DNA of 64,000 nucleotides from Rosistilla ulvae (GTDB taxonomy: Bacteria; Planctomycetota; Planctomycetia; Pirellulales; Pirellulaceae): assembly GCF_007741475.1 (NCBI RefSeq), contig NZ_CP036261.1, positions 1,054,001 through 1,118,000 on the forward strand, in the 5' to 3' direction. The translations under genes and the position numbers were made by a program. How positions within the stretch are numbered: the first letter of the stretch is position 1; each line of letters opens with the position of its first letter. The notes under the pieces were generated by a model that was not told the origin of the DNA, made no database searches, and saw nothing but the letters and a program-made list of their open reading frames with translations. Below are positions 56,165 to 64,000 of the stretch, one piece after another.

Positions 56165-57919
56165 ATGTTTGGTCCGGTCTTCAATCGTGAAGCCATCTTG
56201 GCTCCCAAGAGAACGAAAACGTATCTGGCTCGCAGCCTTTACGTTCTCGGTTTTTTTCTGCTGCTTTCGACCGGATACCTGGTTTTAGCGGGGAATCGTC
56301 CCTTGCAGACCGCAGGCGATTCGGCCCGTTTCGGCGGTTGGATGTTCGCGCTGCTGGTCCCGTTGCAGTTGATTATCGTGACTTTTCAAGCCGCGATCGG
56401 GGCGGCCAGCAATATCGCCCAAGAGAAAGATCGGCGGACTTTGATCCTGCTGCTGTTGTCCCGTTTGACCGGCTACGAATTGGTGGTCGGTAAATTAACG
56501 GCCAGCTTGATTCCTGTCGTCCAGTCGCTGGCTGCCGCAGTTCCGCTGTTTTTGGCGCTCGTTTGTTTAGGGGGCGTTTCGCTGTCGCAGTTTGCCGGGG
56601 CTTACGGAGTCACTTGTGCGACGGCGCTATTGGCGGCATCGATCGGCGTCGTCGTTGCGTTGTGGCGAGAAAAAACTTTTCAAACGATTGCCGTTACGCT
56701 GCTTGCGATCGCCCTCTGGGTGGCGGCTTGGGAAGTCGCTGCGTCGGGCACTCTTCCGATCGTGCCCGATTGGTTGCCCGCGTATGCCAGCCCGGTGCAG
56801 GCGATGCAGTCGGCGATTGCACCGATCAGTTTGCGGCCGACAGCGATACCGGTGACGCTTGGGTTTGGCGTTTTCACGTTGGCGATCAGCGCTGCGGTCA
56901 CTTCGTTGGGGGTGCTGAAGATTCGCGTCTGGAACCCGTCGCGAGAAGTCCGTCTGCACGCCAATGAAGCGACGGAAGATGGGGTGGACGAAAAAGAATC
57001 CCAGTCGGCCAGCACTTGGAAAGTCCGCGAAGCCAGAGCGGTCTGGAACAACCCGATTTTGTGGCGCGAGGTCTGCACATGGGCTTACGGTCGCAAAGTG
57101 CTCGTCATCCGGTTCGCCTACCTGTTGTTGGTCGGGTTGGCCGCGGCGGCGCTTGCCCAGGTCTTGGCGGGCGAATTAGCCTTCAGCGAGTTGCCGCCGG
57201 CGACGCTGCCATTGGCTGCGATCGGAGTCATCAGTTTAGCGATCGTCAACGCGCTGGCGGTCAATGCGATCACGAGTGAGCGGGATGGGTTGGCATTGGA
57301 TTTGTTGCTGGCGACCGATTTAGAGCCCAAGGAATTTTTGTTTGGCAAGATTCTTGGCGTTTTATTTGTCGCCAAAGAGATGCTGGTTCTGCCGCTGTTG
57401 TTGATCGGGTACGTATGGTACGCCGGCGGGCTGACGGGGCAGAATCTGGTCTTTACCGTGCTGGCCACTGCGGTGTTGTATCTGTTTGTGATCGTGTTGG
57501 GGATTCACTGTGGGCTGAACTATGCGAACAGCCGCACCGCTTTGTTGACCAGTCTGGGGACGGTCTTCTTTTTGTGTTTGGGGATCGCGATCTGCATGGT
57601 CATCATGGTCAGCTTTCGTGGGGCGTTTCAGTTGCAGCTTGCTCCTTTCTTGGCGATCATTCTCGGTGGTGGTGCGGGACTGCTGGCCTCGCTGGGGCGT
57701 CGCAATCCATCGCCCGCGATCTCGTTGGCATCGTTTGGTTTGCCGTTTGCAACGTTTTATGCGATCACGACCTTTCTGTTGCAGCGCGGCCAATTATGGG
57801 TGTTAGTTGCCGTCAGCGTCGGTTATGGATTTGCGACGCTTGCGATGTTGATCCCCGCGCTCAGCGATTTTGATGTCGCGATGGGACGTTCGCATTCGAC
57901 GACGGAGGAGGGTGAGTGA
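56165..57919 (+). CDS. ABC-2 type transporter permease, no ATPase partner nearby
   Basis: The 584-residue protein has about 12 membrane helices arranged as two ABC-2-like halves (residues about 25-290 and 320-560) separated by a charged cytosolic linker (EDGVDEKESQSAST). Its start, MFGPVFNREAIL, and the segment NIAQEKDRRTLILLLLSRLTGYELVVGKL, where E-x-D-R-x-T-x-x-L-L is the coupling motif, match gliding/ABC-2 permeases. The repeated SERDGLALDLLLATDLEPKEFLFGKIL in the second half mirrors this. No ABC ATPase is adjacent. It is coupled to the next gene by GTGA. Confidence 0.85.
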   Translation: MFGPVFNREAILAPKRTKTYLARSLYVLGFFLLLSTGYLVLAGNRPLQTAGDSARFGGWMFALLVPLQLIIVTFQAAIGAASNIAQEKDRRTLILLLLSRLTGYELVVGKLTASLIPVVQSLAAAVPLFLALVCLGGVSLSQFAGAYGVTCATALLAASIGVVVALWREKTFQTIAVTLLAIALWVAAWEVAASGTLPIVPDWLPAYASPVQAMQSAIAPISLRPTAIPVTLGFGVFTLAISAAVTSLGVLKIRVWNPSREVRLHANEATEDGVDEKESQSASTWKVREARAVWNNPILWREVCTWAYGRKVLVIRFAYLLLVGLAAAALAQVLAGELAFSELPPATLPLAAIGVISLAIVNALAVNAITSERDGLALDLLLATDLEPKEFLFGKILGVLFVAKEMLVLPLLLIGYVWYAGGLTGQNLVFTVLATAVLYLFVIVLGIHCGLNYANSRTALLTSLGTVFFLCLGIAICMVIMVSFRGAFQLQLAPFLAIILGGGAGLLASLGRRNPSPAISLASFGLPFATFYAITTFLLQRGQLWVLVAVSVGYGFATLAMLIPALSDFDVAMGRSHSTTEEGE

Positions 57920-59181
57920 CTGCGGCGGAAGAGATTCTTCCTTGGCTTCCGGCGATGTTGCTGCTGATTCTGTCTTCCGCATTTTTCAGCGGAAGTGAAG
58001 CAGCGCTGTTTTCATTGCAGCCGCAGGACCGTCGTCGGTTGAAGTCGCAAAAGGTTGCCGGCGCTCGGGTCGAAAGCTTGTTGCTGGATCCCGAGCGGCT
58101 GCTTTCGGCGGTGTTGTTTTGGAACTTGATCATCAACATGGCCTATTTCGGGATCGTTTCGATCGCCGGAAAGCGTCTCGAATCGATTGGCGAAGCGAGC
58201 TTTGCCGTCGGTTTTACGCTGTTCAGCTTGCTGATGATCATCTTTTTCAGCGAGATGCTTCCCAAGAGTCTGGCGGTCAAGAACCCGACAACTTTTGCGG
58301 TTTGGGTCGCCCGTCCTTTGGCGATTTCCATCCGCATCGTCAGCCCGGGCCTTCCGCTGCTGAAGTTTGCCAACCGAGTAGCTCAGCGAATCATCTGGCC
58401 CGCTTTTCAGCCGGAGCGGGAGTTGGAGATCGAAGACATCGATCGCGCGATCCGCTTGAGCGCTCCGGATGCTGCGTTTGCCGATCGCGAGCGATTGTTG
58501 TTGCGGCGTTTGGTATCGTTGGCGGATGTCCGCGTCGATGAATGGATGCGGCCGCGCAGCGAATATCAAATCCATCAGTTTCCACTCTCCAGCGAAGCCT
58601 TGCAGACGGCTATCGACGAGGGGGGCTACCTGTTTATTGGCGATGGCAGCGAGGATGAGATCAGCGGCGCGATCGCGGTCCGCTGGCTGCGACCGAGCCA
58701 AATGGACGATCTGGCGGGGGCGATGGAGGCGCCGTTGATCGTGCCTTGGTCGACCAACGTCGCCAACGTCTTCGACGAATTGTGTCGTGAAAACCGCGAC
58801 ATCGCCGCGGTGGTGAACGAATATGGCGAAATCATCGGGGTGATCTCGATCGATGACGTTTTGGAATCGATGGTGACGCAGCCCGATCTTCCCGTCAGTT
58901 CCGATGACAGTTCGTCCGACAGTCCCCCCGAGGTCGCATTTCCGCTGCGGATCGATGGATCGATGAGCGCACGGGAGTTGGCGATTTTGTTGAACGTCGA
59001 GCCGCCGACGGGAAGGAACGTAACCGTGGCTGGATTGATCCAAACGCTCACCCGGCGGATTCCGCGACTGGGGGATCTCTGCGATTGGAACGATCATCGG
59101 TTAGAGGTGGTCGAGGAGTCGGAAAAGGGGAAGGTTGAGATCGAGGTGACACAAAATAAAGCGGGGGAATCGGGCGCATGA
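57916..59181 (+). CDS. CNNM/CorC (HlyC-type) membrane protein with CBS pair
   Basis: The 421-residue protein has a DUF21/CNNM transmembrane domain (about 1-170; SSAFFSGSEAALFSL, NLIINMAYFGIVSI, FSEMLPKSLAVKNP), a CBS pair (about 195-325; VDEWMRPRSEY, IAAVVNEYGEIIGVISIDDVLE) and a C-terminal CorC_HlyC/transporter-associated domain (about 335-410). The family transports or senses divalent cations (Mg2+/Co2+). The GTG start overlaps the permease stop, and the stop overlaps the next start by 4 nt, so a fully coupled three-gene operon runs from 56165 to 60137. Confidence 0.92.
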   Translation: MTAAEEILPWLPAMLLLILSSAFFSGSEAALFSLQPQDRRRLKSQKVAGARVESLLLDPERLLSAVLFWNLIINMAYFGIVSIAGKRLESIGEASFAVGFTLFSLLMIIFFSEMLPKSLAVKNPTTFAVWVARPLAISIRIVSPGLPLLKFANRVAQRIIWPAFQPERELEIEDIDRAIRLSAPDAAFADRERLLLRRLVSLADVRVDEWMRPRSEYQIHQFPLSSEALQTAIDEGGYLFIGDGSEDEISGAIAVRWLRPSQMDDLAGAMEAPLIVPWSTNVANVFDELCRENRDIAAVVNEYGEIIGVISIDDVLESMVTQPDLPVSSDDSSSDSPPEVAFPLRIDGSMSARELAILLNVEPPTGRNVTVAGLIQTLTRRIPRLGDLCDWNDHRLEVVEESEKGKVEIEVTQNKAGESGA

Positions 59182-60137
59182 TATTCTTCCTGTTGTTGTT
59201 CGCCTTCGGTATCAGCCTGAGCGCCTTTTTCAGTGGCAGCGAAACCGGTCTGTACCGAGTTCCTCGGGTGCGGTTGGTGTTGGATGCGATTTCCGGCCGG
59301 CTTGTCTCCAAGGTGCTGCTGTGGCTTGCCAACCATCCGACCGTCTTCGTCGCGACGGTTTTGGTCGGTAATAACATCGCAAACTATTTGACCAGTTTCG
59401 CCGTCGTGATGGCGATCTCGCTGGTGATCAGCAACAACCAATCGGCTGCGGAGTTGTTTGGGACGGTGATGGTGACGCCGATTGTGTTCGTGTTTGGCGA
59501 ACTGTTGCCAAAATACCTGTTCTTTAATGCGCCCTATCGGATGTTGGGCTTCAGCGGTCCGCTGTTGGTCTTGACGACGATCCTGTTCCTGCCGATCACC
59601 GGCCTGCTGGTGCTGTTGAATAATCTGTTGAGCGCTTTCAGCGGTCCGGCACCGTTCCAGTCGCGGCAGAGCATGGCGCGCGGCGAGTTGCAGCAGATGC
59701 TTCGGCATGGGCATACCATCGGTTTGCTAAAGCCCAGTCAGCAGCGAACGGCTCAGAATATGTGGCAGGTGGGGGAGCGTCGGGCCAAGGCGTTTGCCGT
59801 GCCGCCGGATCGATTGGCACGGATTCCAAGCACCGCCACGCCCGACGAAGCGATCACCGCGGCGCGTCGACAGGGACATCCGTTGATCCTTGTCGAGGAT
59901 CCCAAAACACGTCGGACGACCGGATACGTGCGATATGCCGATCTGGCGTCGGCAGAACTGCCGTTGGTCAACCGGATTCGTCCGGTGGTCCGCGTAAAGC
60001 AAGAGGCGAACAACCTGCAAGTCTTGTTCGAGCTTTACGACAAACATTCCGACATCGCCGAACTGATCGATGCTGCCGGTCAGGTCACTGCCCTGGTAAC
60101 GCTCCGCCAACTGCAAGAACCCTTGCTCCGTCATTGA
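59178..60137 (+). CDS. CNNM-domain protein with single divergent CBS region, no CorC_HlyC domain
   Basis: The 319-residue protein starts ISLSAFFSGSETGLYRVPRVR, the same S-G-S-E-T/A motif as its neighbour, with TM helices over about 1-150 (VLVGNNIANYLTSFAVVM, VFVFGELLPKYLFFNAPYRM). The C-terminal CBS-like region (about 190-317; GYVRYADLAS, LIDAAGQVTALVTLRQLQEPL) lacks the last CorC_HlyC domain. It is coupled by ATGA to the CNNM gene above. Paired, unequal CNNM proteins suggest a heteromer. Confidence 0.88.
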   Translation: MIFFLLLFAFGISLSAFFSGSETGLYRVPRVRLVLDAISGRLVSKVLLWLANHPTVFVATVLVGNNIANYLTSFAVVMAISLVISNNQSAAELFGTVMVTPIVFVFGELLPKYLFFNAPYRMLGFSGPLLVLTTILFLPITGLLVLLNNLLSAFSGPAPFQSRQSMARGELQQMLRHGHTIGLLKPSQQRTAQNMWQVGERRAKAFAVPPDRLARIPSTATPDEAITAARRQGHPLILVEDPKTRRTTGYVRYADLASAELPLVNRIRPVVRVKQEANNLQVLFELYDKHSDIAELIDAAGQVTALVTLRQLQEPLLRH

Positions 60138-60276
60138 GGCCTCGTGGGGATTTTTTCGCCGGAGTGTTTGATGGTGTTCACGGCACGGCTCGTTTCGATG
60201 GCGATTTTTTGGGCCACTTCGTGCGGGGCAGGGTCGCTTTGCTGGAGACCTGTAGGGTCGATGTGGTGACATAACG

Positions 60277-60304
60277 AAAACACCGCCTGCGGGGCAGGCG
60301 GTGT
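60277..60304 (-). terminator. Intrinsic terminator of the beta-barrel protein gene
   Basis: Read on the minus strand, ACACCGCCTGC / GCAGGCGGTGT (60280-60304) is an 11-bp perfect stem with a 3-nt loop, followed by TTTT (60277-60280) and CGTTAT. It lies 28 bp past the stop of the minus-strand gene starting at 61592. Confidence 0.8.
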
Positions 60305-60332
60305 CGACGGATTCGTTGGGGATCGAAGCCGT

Positions 60333-61592
60333 CTATGGGGTCAGGATAACCTGGAAGCCAACTTCGGTATCAAAGGTCGCCGAAAGGCCGTCGGAGGTTT
60401 GTTCGCGACGCAAGGGAACGCCCGCGAAGACGTTGGTTGTTAGATGGTTGCACAGTCCAAACGACAGACCAGCGGTCAGGTTCAACAGATCGATGTGATT
60501 GCCAAATGCCGAGCCCATTGCTGGATCTACATCAGTGATCGTCTTGGTGTAGTGAAGCTCGAACAGCGAAGCGACCGAACGCAAATTTCCGCTGTCGTTT
60601 GTGTACAAGAACGCACCAAGTTGCCAGTCTAGGTACAGTAGGTTTTGGTCCTGAACCGTATCGGCGTAATCACCGGCATCGTAGACTTCAGTACCATTGA
60701 GATCAAAGTCGAGGGCAGCGTATCCGAGGGTGAAGATATCCTCAGTCAAGAATTTACGGATTCCCAAGTACGGTAGCAAATGTACCGCCGTATTATAAGC
60801 AGTGTCATCGCCTTCGGTGTAGTTGCTGCCAGTCGGCAACACGATGGCGAGACCAGCAGTCAGCGCATCGCCACCGTTTTGTGCAAGCAGGAACTTCGAT
60901 GTCAACGTGATGTTGCCAAATTCTGTCCCTGTTTGGTTGCCTGTCGGATTGTTGGAGTCGAGACCGTGGGCAAACGGAACTCGCAACTCCAGCGAAGCTT
61001 GTTTATCCAAAAAGGTTTTTTCCAGGCCAAACAGGAAACGGTCGACCGAAATATCCTTGTTGCCCTCTGTCGCCAAGGCGTTCTCGAAGTGTCGGTAGTT
61101 AAAGAAGACACGATCGGTTGGGACAGGTGAGATACCGTCGCTTACCTTAAAACGCGCGTCGCCACCAGCAACCCGCTGTGATGGATTCGCGATGAGAGAA
61201 CCGCCGGAGCTGTGCGTTGACAAAAAGAGGTCGCCAAGCATGTTGGGGGTGTCAAGCCCGCCGCCGCCCGCGCTCGCTGCGGATGCCGCAGGAGCGGCGC
61301 TGAAGCCGGTCGAAGCGATACGGGAGCTGGGCGTCGCCACGTCGTTGGCAAACGATTGTGGAGCGGAATCGACGTCGGGTTGTGGGGATACCACCGAAGA
61401 GCCTTCTTCGTCATTCGCTGACGGGAACGGTGTCGTCGGTAGGGTTGTTATACCGTCTGAGATGATCGTATTGGGGGGGCAGTTGATTGGCGGACATGGG
61501 CAGTTGTCCTGTGCCAAAACTGTGGCATTGGTTGCGGCTCCGATAGCAAGGGTTGCGATCAGGCTCGCTAAATGTTTTCGTTTTGTATTCAT
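60333..61592 (-). CDS. Secreted protein, probable outer-membrane-type beta-barrel
   Basis: The 419-residue product has a signal peptide (LASLIATLAIGAATNATVLA). The first mature residues are Cys/Pro-rich (CPCPPINCPPN), followed by a Ser/Ala/Gly-rich low-complexity linker. Residues about 125-419 are alternating hydrophobic strands with Gly/Asn/Asp turns (RVFFNYRHFENAL, ASLELRVPFAHGLDS, TLTSKFLLAQNGGDALTAGLAIVLPTGS, GLSFGLCNHLTTNVFAGVPL), ending on an aliphatic residue and Pro (VGFQVILTP). This resembles transporter/porin-like barrel proteins annotated as hypothetical in planctomycetes. I start at the ATG 61592, which has AAGGA about 14 nt upstream; an intrinsic terminator follows. Confidence 0.78.
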   Translation of the reverse strand: MNTKRKHLASLIATLAIGAATNATVLAQDNCPCPPINCPPNTIISDGITTLPTTPFPSANDEEGSSVVSPQPDVDSAPQSFANDVATPSSRIASTGFSAAPAASAASAGGGGLDTPNMLGDLFLSTHSSGGSLIANPSQRVAGGDARFKVSDGISPVPTDRVFFNYRHFENALATEGNKDISVDRFLFGLEKTFLDKQASLELRVPFAHGLDSNNPTGNQTGTEFGNITLTSKFLLAQNGGDALTAGLAIVLPTGSNYTEGDDTAYNTAVHLLPYLGIRKFLTEDIFTLGYAALDFDLNGTEVYDAGDYADTVQDQNLLYLDWQLGAFLYTNDSGNLRSVASLFELHYTKTITDVDPAMGSAFGNHIDLLNLTAGLSFGLCNHLTTNVFAGVPLRREQTSDGLSATFDTEVGFQVILTP

Positions 61593-62070
61593 ATTGGAGG
61601 AATCCTTCTCCAGGCCAGTGGGTATCCAGGGTTCGTTGAGATCAGCACGCAATCTCGGGTCGTTCAAGTGGGTAATTCGGTAGGCAGTGATGTCTGGAAG
61701 AGGGGGTGTTCCGCGTTTTGAGGGAAAACGAAGAAATGCTGCTGGGGCGAGGAGGCGCAACAGTGCTAACCGGTAAGGACGACACGCTAAAAGGGGCGTT
61801 TGTATATGTGTAGTTTTGCTGTGTTTGTGTGTTGTGCAAAAGCTGTGTTCTACGCAAAAACACCTACAAACGACTTGAACACCTGATTGGTCGCGGTATC
61901 ATCACATTAGGGTGGGGGAGCGACTTGGAGGCGTCGTGGAGTGTTGCTTAGCGTTTTCGCTTCATTCCTAACGAAATCGCTTTTCTTTAATCATTGGATG
62001 TCCTTTGTGGTACCGGCTTCGGCATCAACCAAGAAAAACACTCCATTCAAGCTTCTGATGGGACTCCTTA
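61593..62070. other. Divergent intergenic region (478 bp)
   Basis: It lies between the divergent barrel and cytochrome-like genes, is AT-richer than its surroundings (notably 61800-62070), and holds one promoter-like pair (61875-61902). No gene-like frame is seen. Confidence 0.5.
61875..61902 (+). promoter_or_regulatory. Candidate sigma-70-type promoter
   Basis: TTGAAC at 61875-61880 and TATCAT at 61897-61902 with a 16-bp spacer, oriented toward the cytochrome-like gene 170 bp on. Prediction only. Confidence 0.35.
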
Positions 62071-63810
62071 ATGAACAAAGTGAACTTGCTTATATGTGTA
62101 GATGTGCTCTGTGTGTTGTTGGCGTCGCAGAGTGTTTCTAGTGGTGATGCTGGTGATCAAGCGTACAAGCTGCTTAAAGAAAACTGTCATCGTTGCCATG
62201 GTGTAGAGTTTAAGCATGACCGCCTGAATGTATTGGATCGCGATGTCCTGGTCGCGAAACCTGTGACGGATCCCGACGAGGATCCTTACGTCACGCCTGG
62301 GGCTCCCGACGCATCGCGGTTATGGCGAGCGATTGTCGATGATCATATGCCCCCCGAAGAACCGCTCTCGGACGAAGACAAGGCGACGATCAAACAATGG
62401 ATTGAAACGGGAGCCGAATGGACGCTATCGACTGAGCGTTCGTTTGTTAGTGAATACGAGGTGTTGCAAGCCATCTCGAGCGATTTGTTTCAGGTCCGCC
62501 GTCAAGAACGTAAGTTTCAGCGGTATTTTTCGCTGACCCATATCCACAATAACCGGAAGGTTCCCGACGAAGATTTGCAGATTTACAAAGCTGCTTTATC
62601 CAAGGCATTAAATAGTATGAGTCGGCAATCCGCGATCGCGTTGCCACGCTCGATCAATGATTCGGATACCGTGTTTTGTATTGATCTGCGGGATTACGGT
62701 TGGCAAGAGTTTGGGGTGTGGGATGAGCTGCTGGAGCTGTATCCCTACGGTCTAAAGCCGGGTACCGTCGATGGATTGGAGCAATACGAAAAAATCGAAG
62801 AGCTATTCGGTGCCGATGGCTTTGATGGGGTAACCCATTTTCGCGCCGATTGGTTTGTGACGCATGCTACACGGCCACCGCTGTATCACAAGTTGGCAGA
62901 TATTCCGGCTACCGAACAGGAGTTGTTGAAACGCGTTAACGTGGACGTTCAGCAGAGTTTTAAGCTAGGCATATCGCGACGCGCTGGATTGTTCCAGAGT
63001 GGAGTGTCTGCCCAAAACCGATTGATTGAATACCATTCGTCGCAAAATGGAACCTTTTGGCTCAGCTACGACTTTCAACGCAATAGCCCCCGCAGCAATC
63101 TCGCTCGCTTTCCACTTGGCCCTAAATTTGAAGGGAACCCGTTCGATTCGGTGGCCTTTGAACACGCCGGGGGCGAAATTATTTGGAATCTCCCCAACGG
63201 GCTGCATGCCTACATGCTTGTGGATGCCAAAGGGGAACGGATCGACCGTGGCCCGATCGACATCGTTTGGGATTCGAAAAACGTGGCGGGTACGCCCGAA
63301 ATCGTCAATGGGATTTCTTGTATCAGTTGCCATCGGCACGGCATGATTCCAATCGACGACTTTGTCCGCAGTGGGAATGCTTTGGAGAGTGCGGAAGCAA
63401 GACGTAAGGTCCAGGAACTCTATGCAACCCCCGCCGACCTGCTGGCTGCACTTAACGATTCCAAGGTCGCATATTTGGGCAAGCTGAAGGCGGCGATCGG
63501 GCCCTATCTACAAGTAGGGAAGAACAAGGACCGCCCGATTGAGGAATTCGAAGAACCGATCAGCCGTGTGGCGCGACTTTATGATCGCAATTTGGATCTG
63601 GAAGCAGCGGCACGAGAATTGGGTTATGAATCGATCACCGATCTGAAAAATCAAGTCTTCAGCGGCGGCCTGTTCTCGCTCGGGCTAGGTCCCTTGGCGA
63701 TCGAAGGGGGGACAGTTAAACGCGCCGAATGGGAATCGAGGGAGGCTACCGTTTCCGTCTTTCAACAGGCAGCATCGGAGTTGCGAATCGGCAGCCCGTT
63801 TAACAATTAA
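62071..63810 (+). CDS. Exported di-CxxCH cytochrome-like protein (planctomycete cytochrome type)
   Basis: The 579-residue product has a signal peptide (LLICVDVLCVLLASQSVSSG). A PSCyt-type haem site C39-H-R-C42-H43 lies at the head of a domain with the usual MPPEEPLSDEDKATIKQWIETGAEW closing helix (to about residue 135). A second haem-type motif C417-I-S-C420-H421 sits in a novel C-terminal region (about 400-579). The middle (about 140-400) has an unfamiliar fold with WQEFGVWDELLELYPYG and QSFKLGISRRAGLFQSGVSAQNR. No DUF1549/DUF1553 follow, so it is not the common type. AAGC/GATG-type ribosome signal is weak; ATG 62071 is the only start giving the signal. Confidence 0.8.
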   Translation: MNKVNLLICVDVLCVLLASQSVSSGDAGDQAYKLLKENCHRCHGVEFKHDRLNVLDRDVLVAKPVTDPDEDPYVTPGAPDASRLWRAIVDDHMPPEEPLSDEDKATIKQWIETGAEWTLSTERSFVSEYEVLQAISSDLFQVRRQERKFQRYFSLTHIHNNRKVPDEDLQIYKAALSKALNSMSRQSAIALPRSINDSDTVFCIDLRDYGWQEFGVWDELLELYPYGLKPGTVDGLEQYEKIEELFGADGFDGVTHFRADWFVTHATRPPLYHKLADIPATEQELLKRVNVDVQQSFKLGISRRAGLFQSGVSAQNRLIEYHSSQNGTFWLSYDFQRNSPRSNLARFPLGPKFEGNPFDSVAFEHAGGEIIWNLPNGLHAYMLVDAKGERIDRGPIDIVWDSKNVAGTPEIVNGISCISCHRHGMIPIDDFVRSGNALESAEARRKVQELYATPADLLAALNDSKVAYLGKLKAAIGPYLQVGKNKDRPIEEFEEPISRVARLYDRNLDLEAAARELGYESITDLKNQVFSGGLFSLGLGPLAIEGGTVKRAEWESREATVSVFQQAASELRIGSPFNN

Positions 63811-63931
63811 ATGAACCTGAAACTCGACACCAGTTTGCAGGAATTCGCTGTCCGGTTGGGACCGCTAACACGCATTTATCCATCAGCGAGCGAACGACGC
63901 CGCAAGTAACAGGAACTCAAGGACCAAAATC

Positions 63932-64000
63932 ATGCATACTCTCAAATTGCTTGCTGCCGGTTTGCTTCTATGCACCGCATTGCCAGACGGTACGGTTCGG
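63932..64000 (+). CDS. N-terminal fragment of an exported protein, cut by the window end
   Basis: The ATG at 63932 follows AAGGA (63919-63923) at good spacing. The 23 visible residues (MHTLKLLAAGLLLCTALPDG...) are a signal peptide or lipoprotein signal, with LLLC as a possible start of a lipobox-like site though without the following consensus. The product cannot be told. It lies 121 bp after the cytochrome-like gene on the same strand, so it may be cotranscribed. Confidence 0.6.
   Translation, partial: MHTLKLLAAGLLLCTALPDGTVR

Noticed and set aside
58012-59097. 361-codon antisense open frame over the CNNM gene
   Set aside because: CNNM/CBS signatures on the plus strand are clear; the antisense frame lacks any signature.

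Overview
The window looks like chromosome of a marine planctomycete of the Pirellulaceae (Rhodopirellula, Roseimaritima or Rosistilla type). This rests on family content rather than a marker gene: proteins with planctomycete cytochrome-c/DUF1549/DUF1553 domains next to a DUF1501 protein, DUF1080 proteins, Tat-exported Gfo/Idh/MocA oxidoreductases, a DUF4159 protein, a kinase whose DFG is DMG, many secreted proteins, moderately high GC, frequent 4-nt stop/start overlaps and GTG/TTG starts. Genus is not resolved. I see no rRNA, tRNA, CRISPR array, phage or intact insertion sequence.

Layout. 1-11.2 kb is a secreted carbohydrate-degradation block: the end of a likely DUF1080 protein, a LamG plus glycosidase-like giant, a DUF1080-esterase fusion, an Asp-box sialidase-like propeller, an esterase, a Tat-exported glycoside-hydrolase-like propeller and a Tat-exported Gfo/Idh/MocA oxidoreductase. 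Together they resemble an extracytoplasmic oxidise-then-cleave (3-keto-glycoside) route with side-chain removal. 11.3-16.9 kb holds an 83-residue helical protein, a 1327-residue membrane-anchored FtsK/SpoIIIE-like ATPase with an EccC-like layout, a VanZ-family protein and an unknown protein. 17.2-21.5 kb encodes a glycine-zipper protein, a TPR protein with an HEYCH metalloprotease site and a translationally coupled DUF4159 protein. moaA follows, then a repeat-rich gap.

23-29.3 kb carries the DUF1501, DUF1549/DUF1553 cytochrome and PQQ-propeller genes, followed by a decayed sialate O-acetylesterase. 30-35.4 kb is mostly housekeeping: truA, asd, a formylglycine-enzyme-fold protein, a nitrilase-family amidase and an orphan TAXI binding lipoprotein. 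After a 323-bp MITE-like element, 35.7-39 kb is a polyprenyl/cell-surface glycan cluster (GtrA, two methyltransferases, a GT2). A striking ~116-bp cruciform-forming tandem array separates it from an RND efflux pump and its adaptor (39.7-44.2 kb).

44.3-52.2 kb is accessory in character: an ASCH protein, an amidohydrolase, an unknown membrane protein, a Phd/PIN toxin-antitoxin pair, an SGNH hydrolase, a small-protein/nucleotidyltransferase pair bracketed by 24-bp direct repeats, thiO and a DUF2064 transferase. 52.5-60.1 kb has a Ser/Thr kinase, an acyltransferase, a Flp pilin, and a coupled ABC-2 permease/CNNM/CNNM operon. The window ends with a secreted protein of probable beta-barrel type, a di-CxxCH cytochrome-like protein and the start of another exported protein.

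The best candidates for something undescribed are the EccC-like translocase with its small partner (11.3-15.8 kb), the repeat-bracketed nucleotidyltransferase module (49.4-50.4 kb) and the palindromic repeat families between genes.
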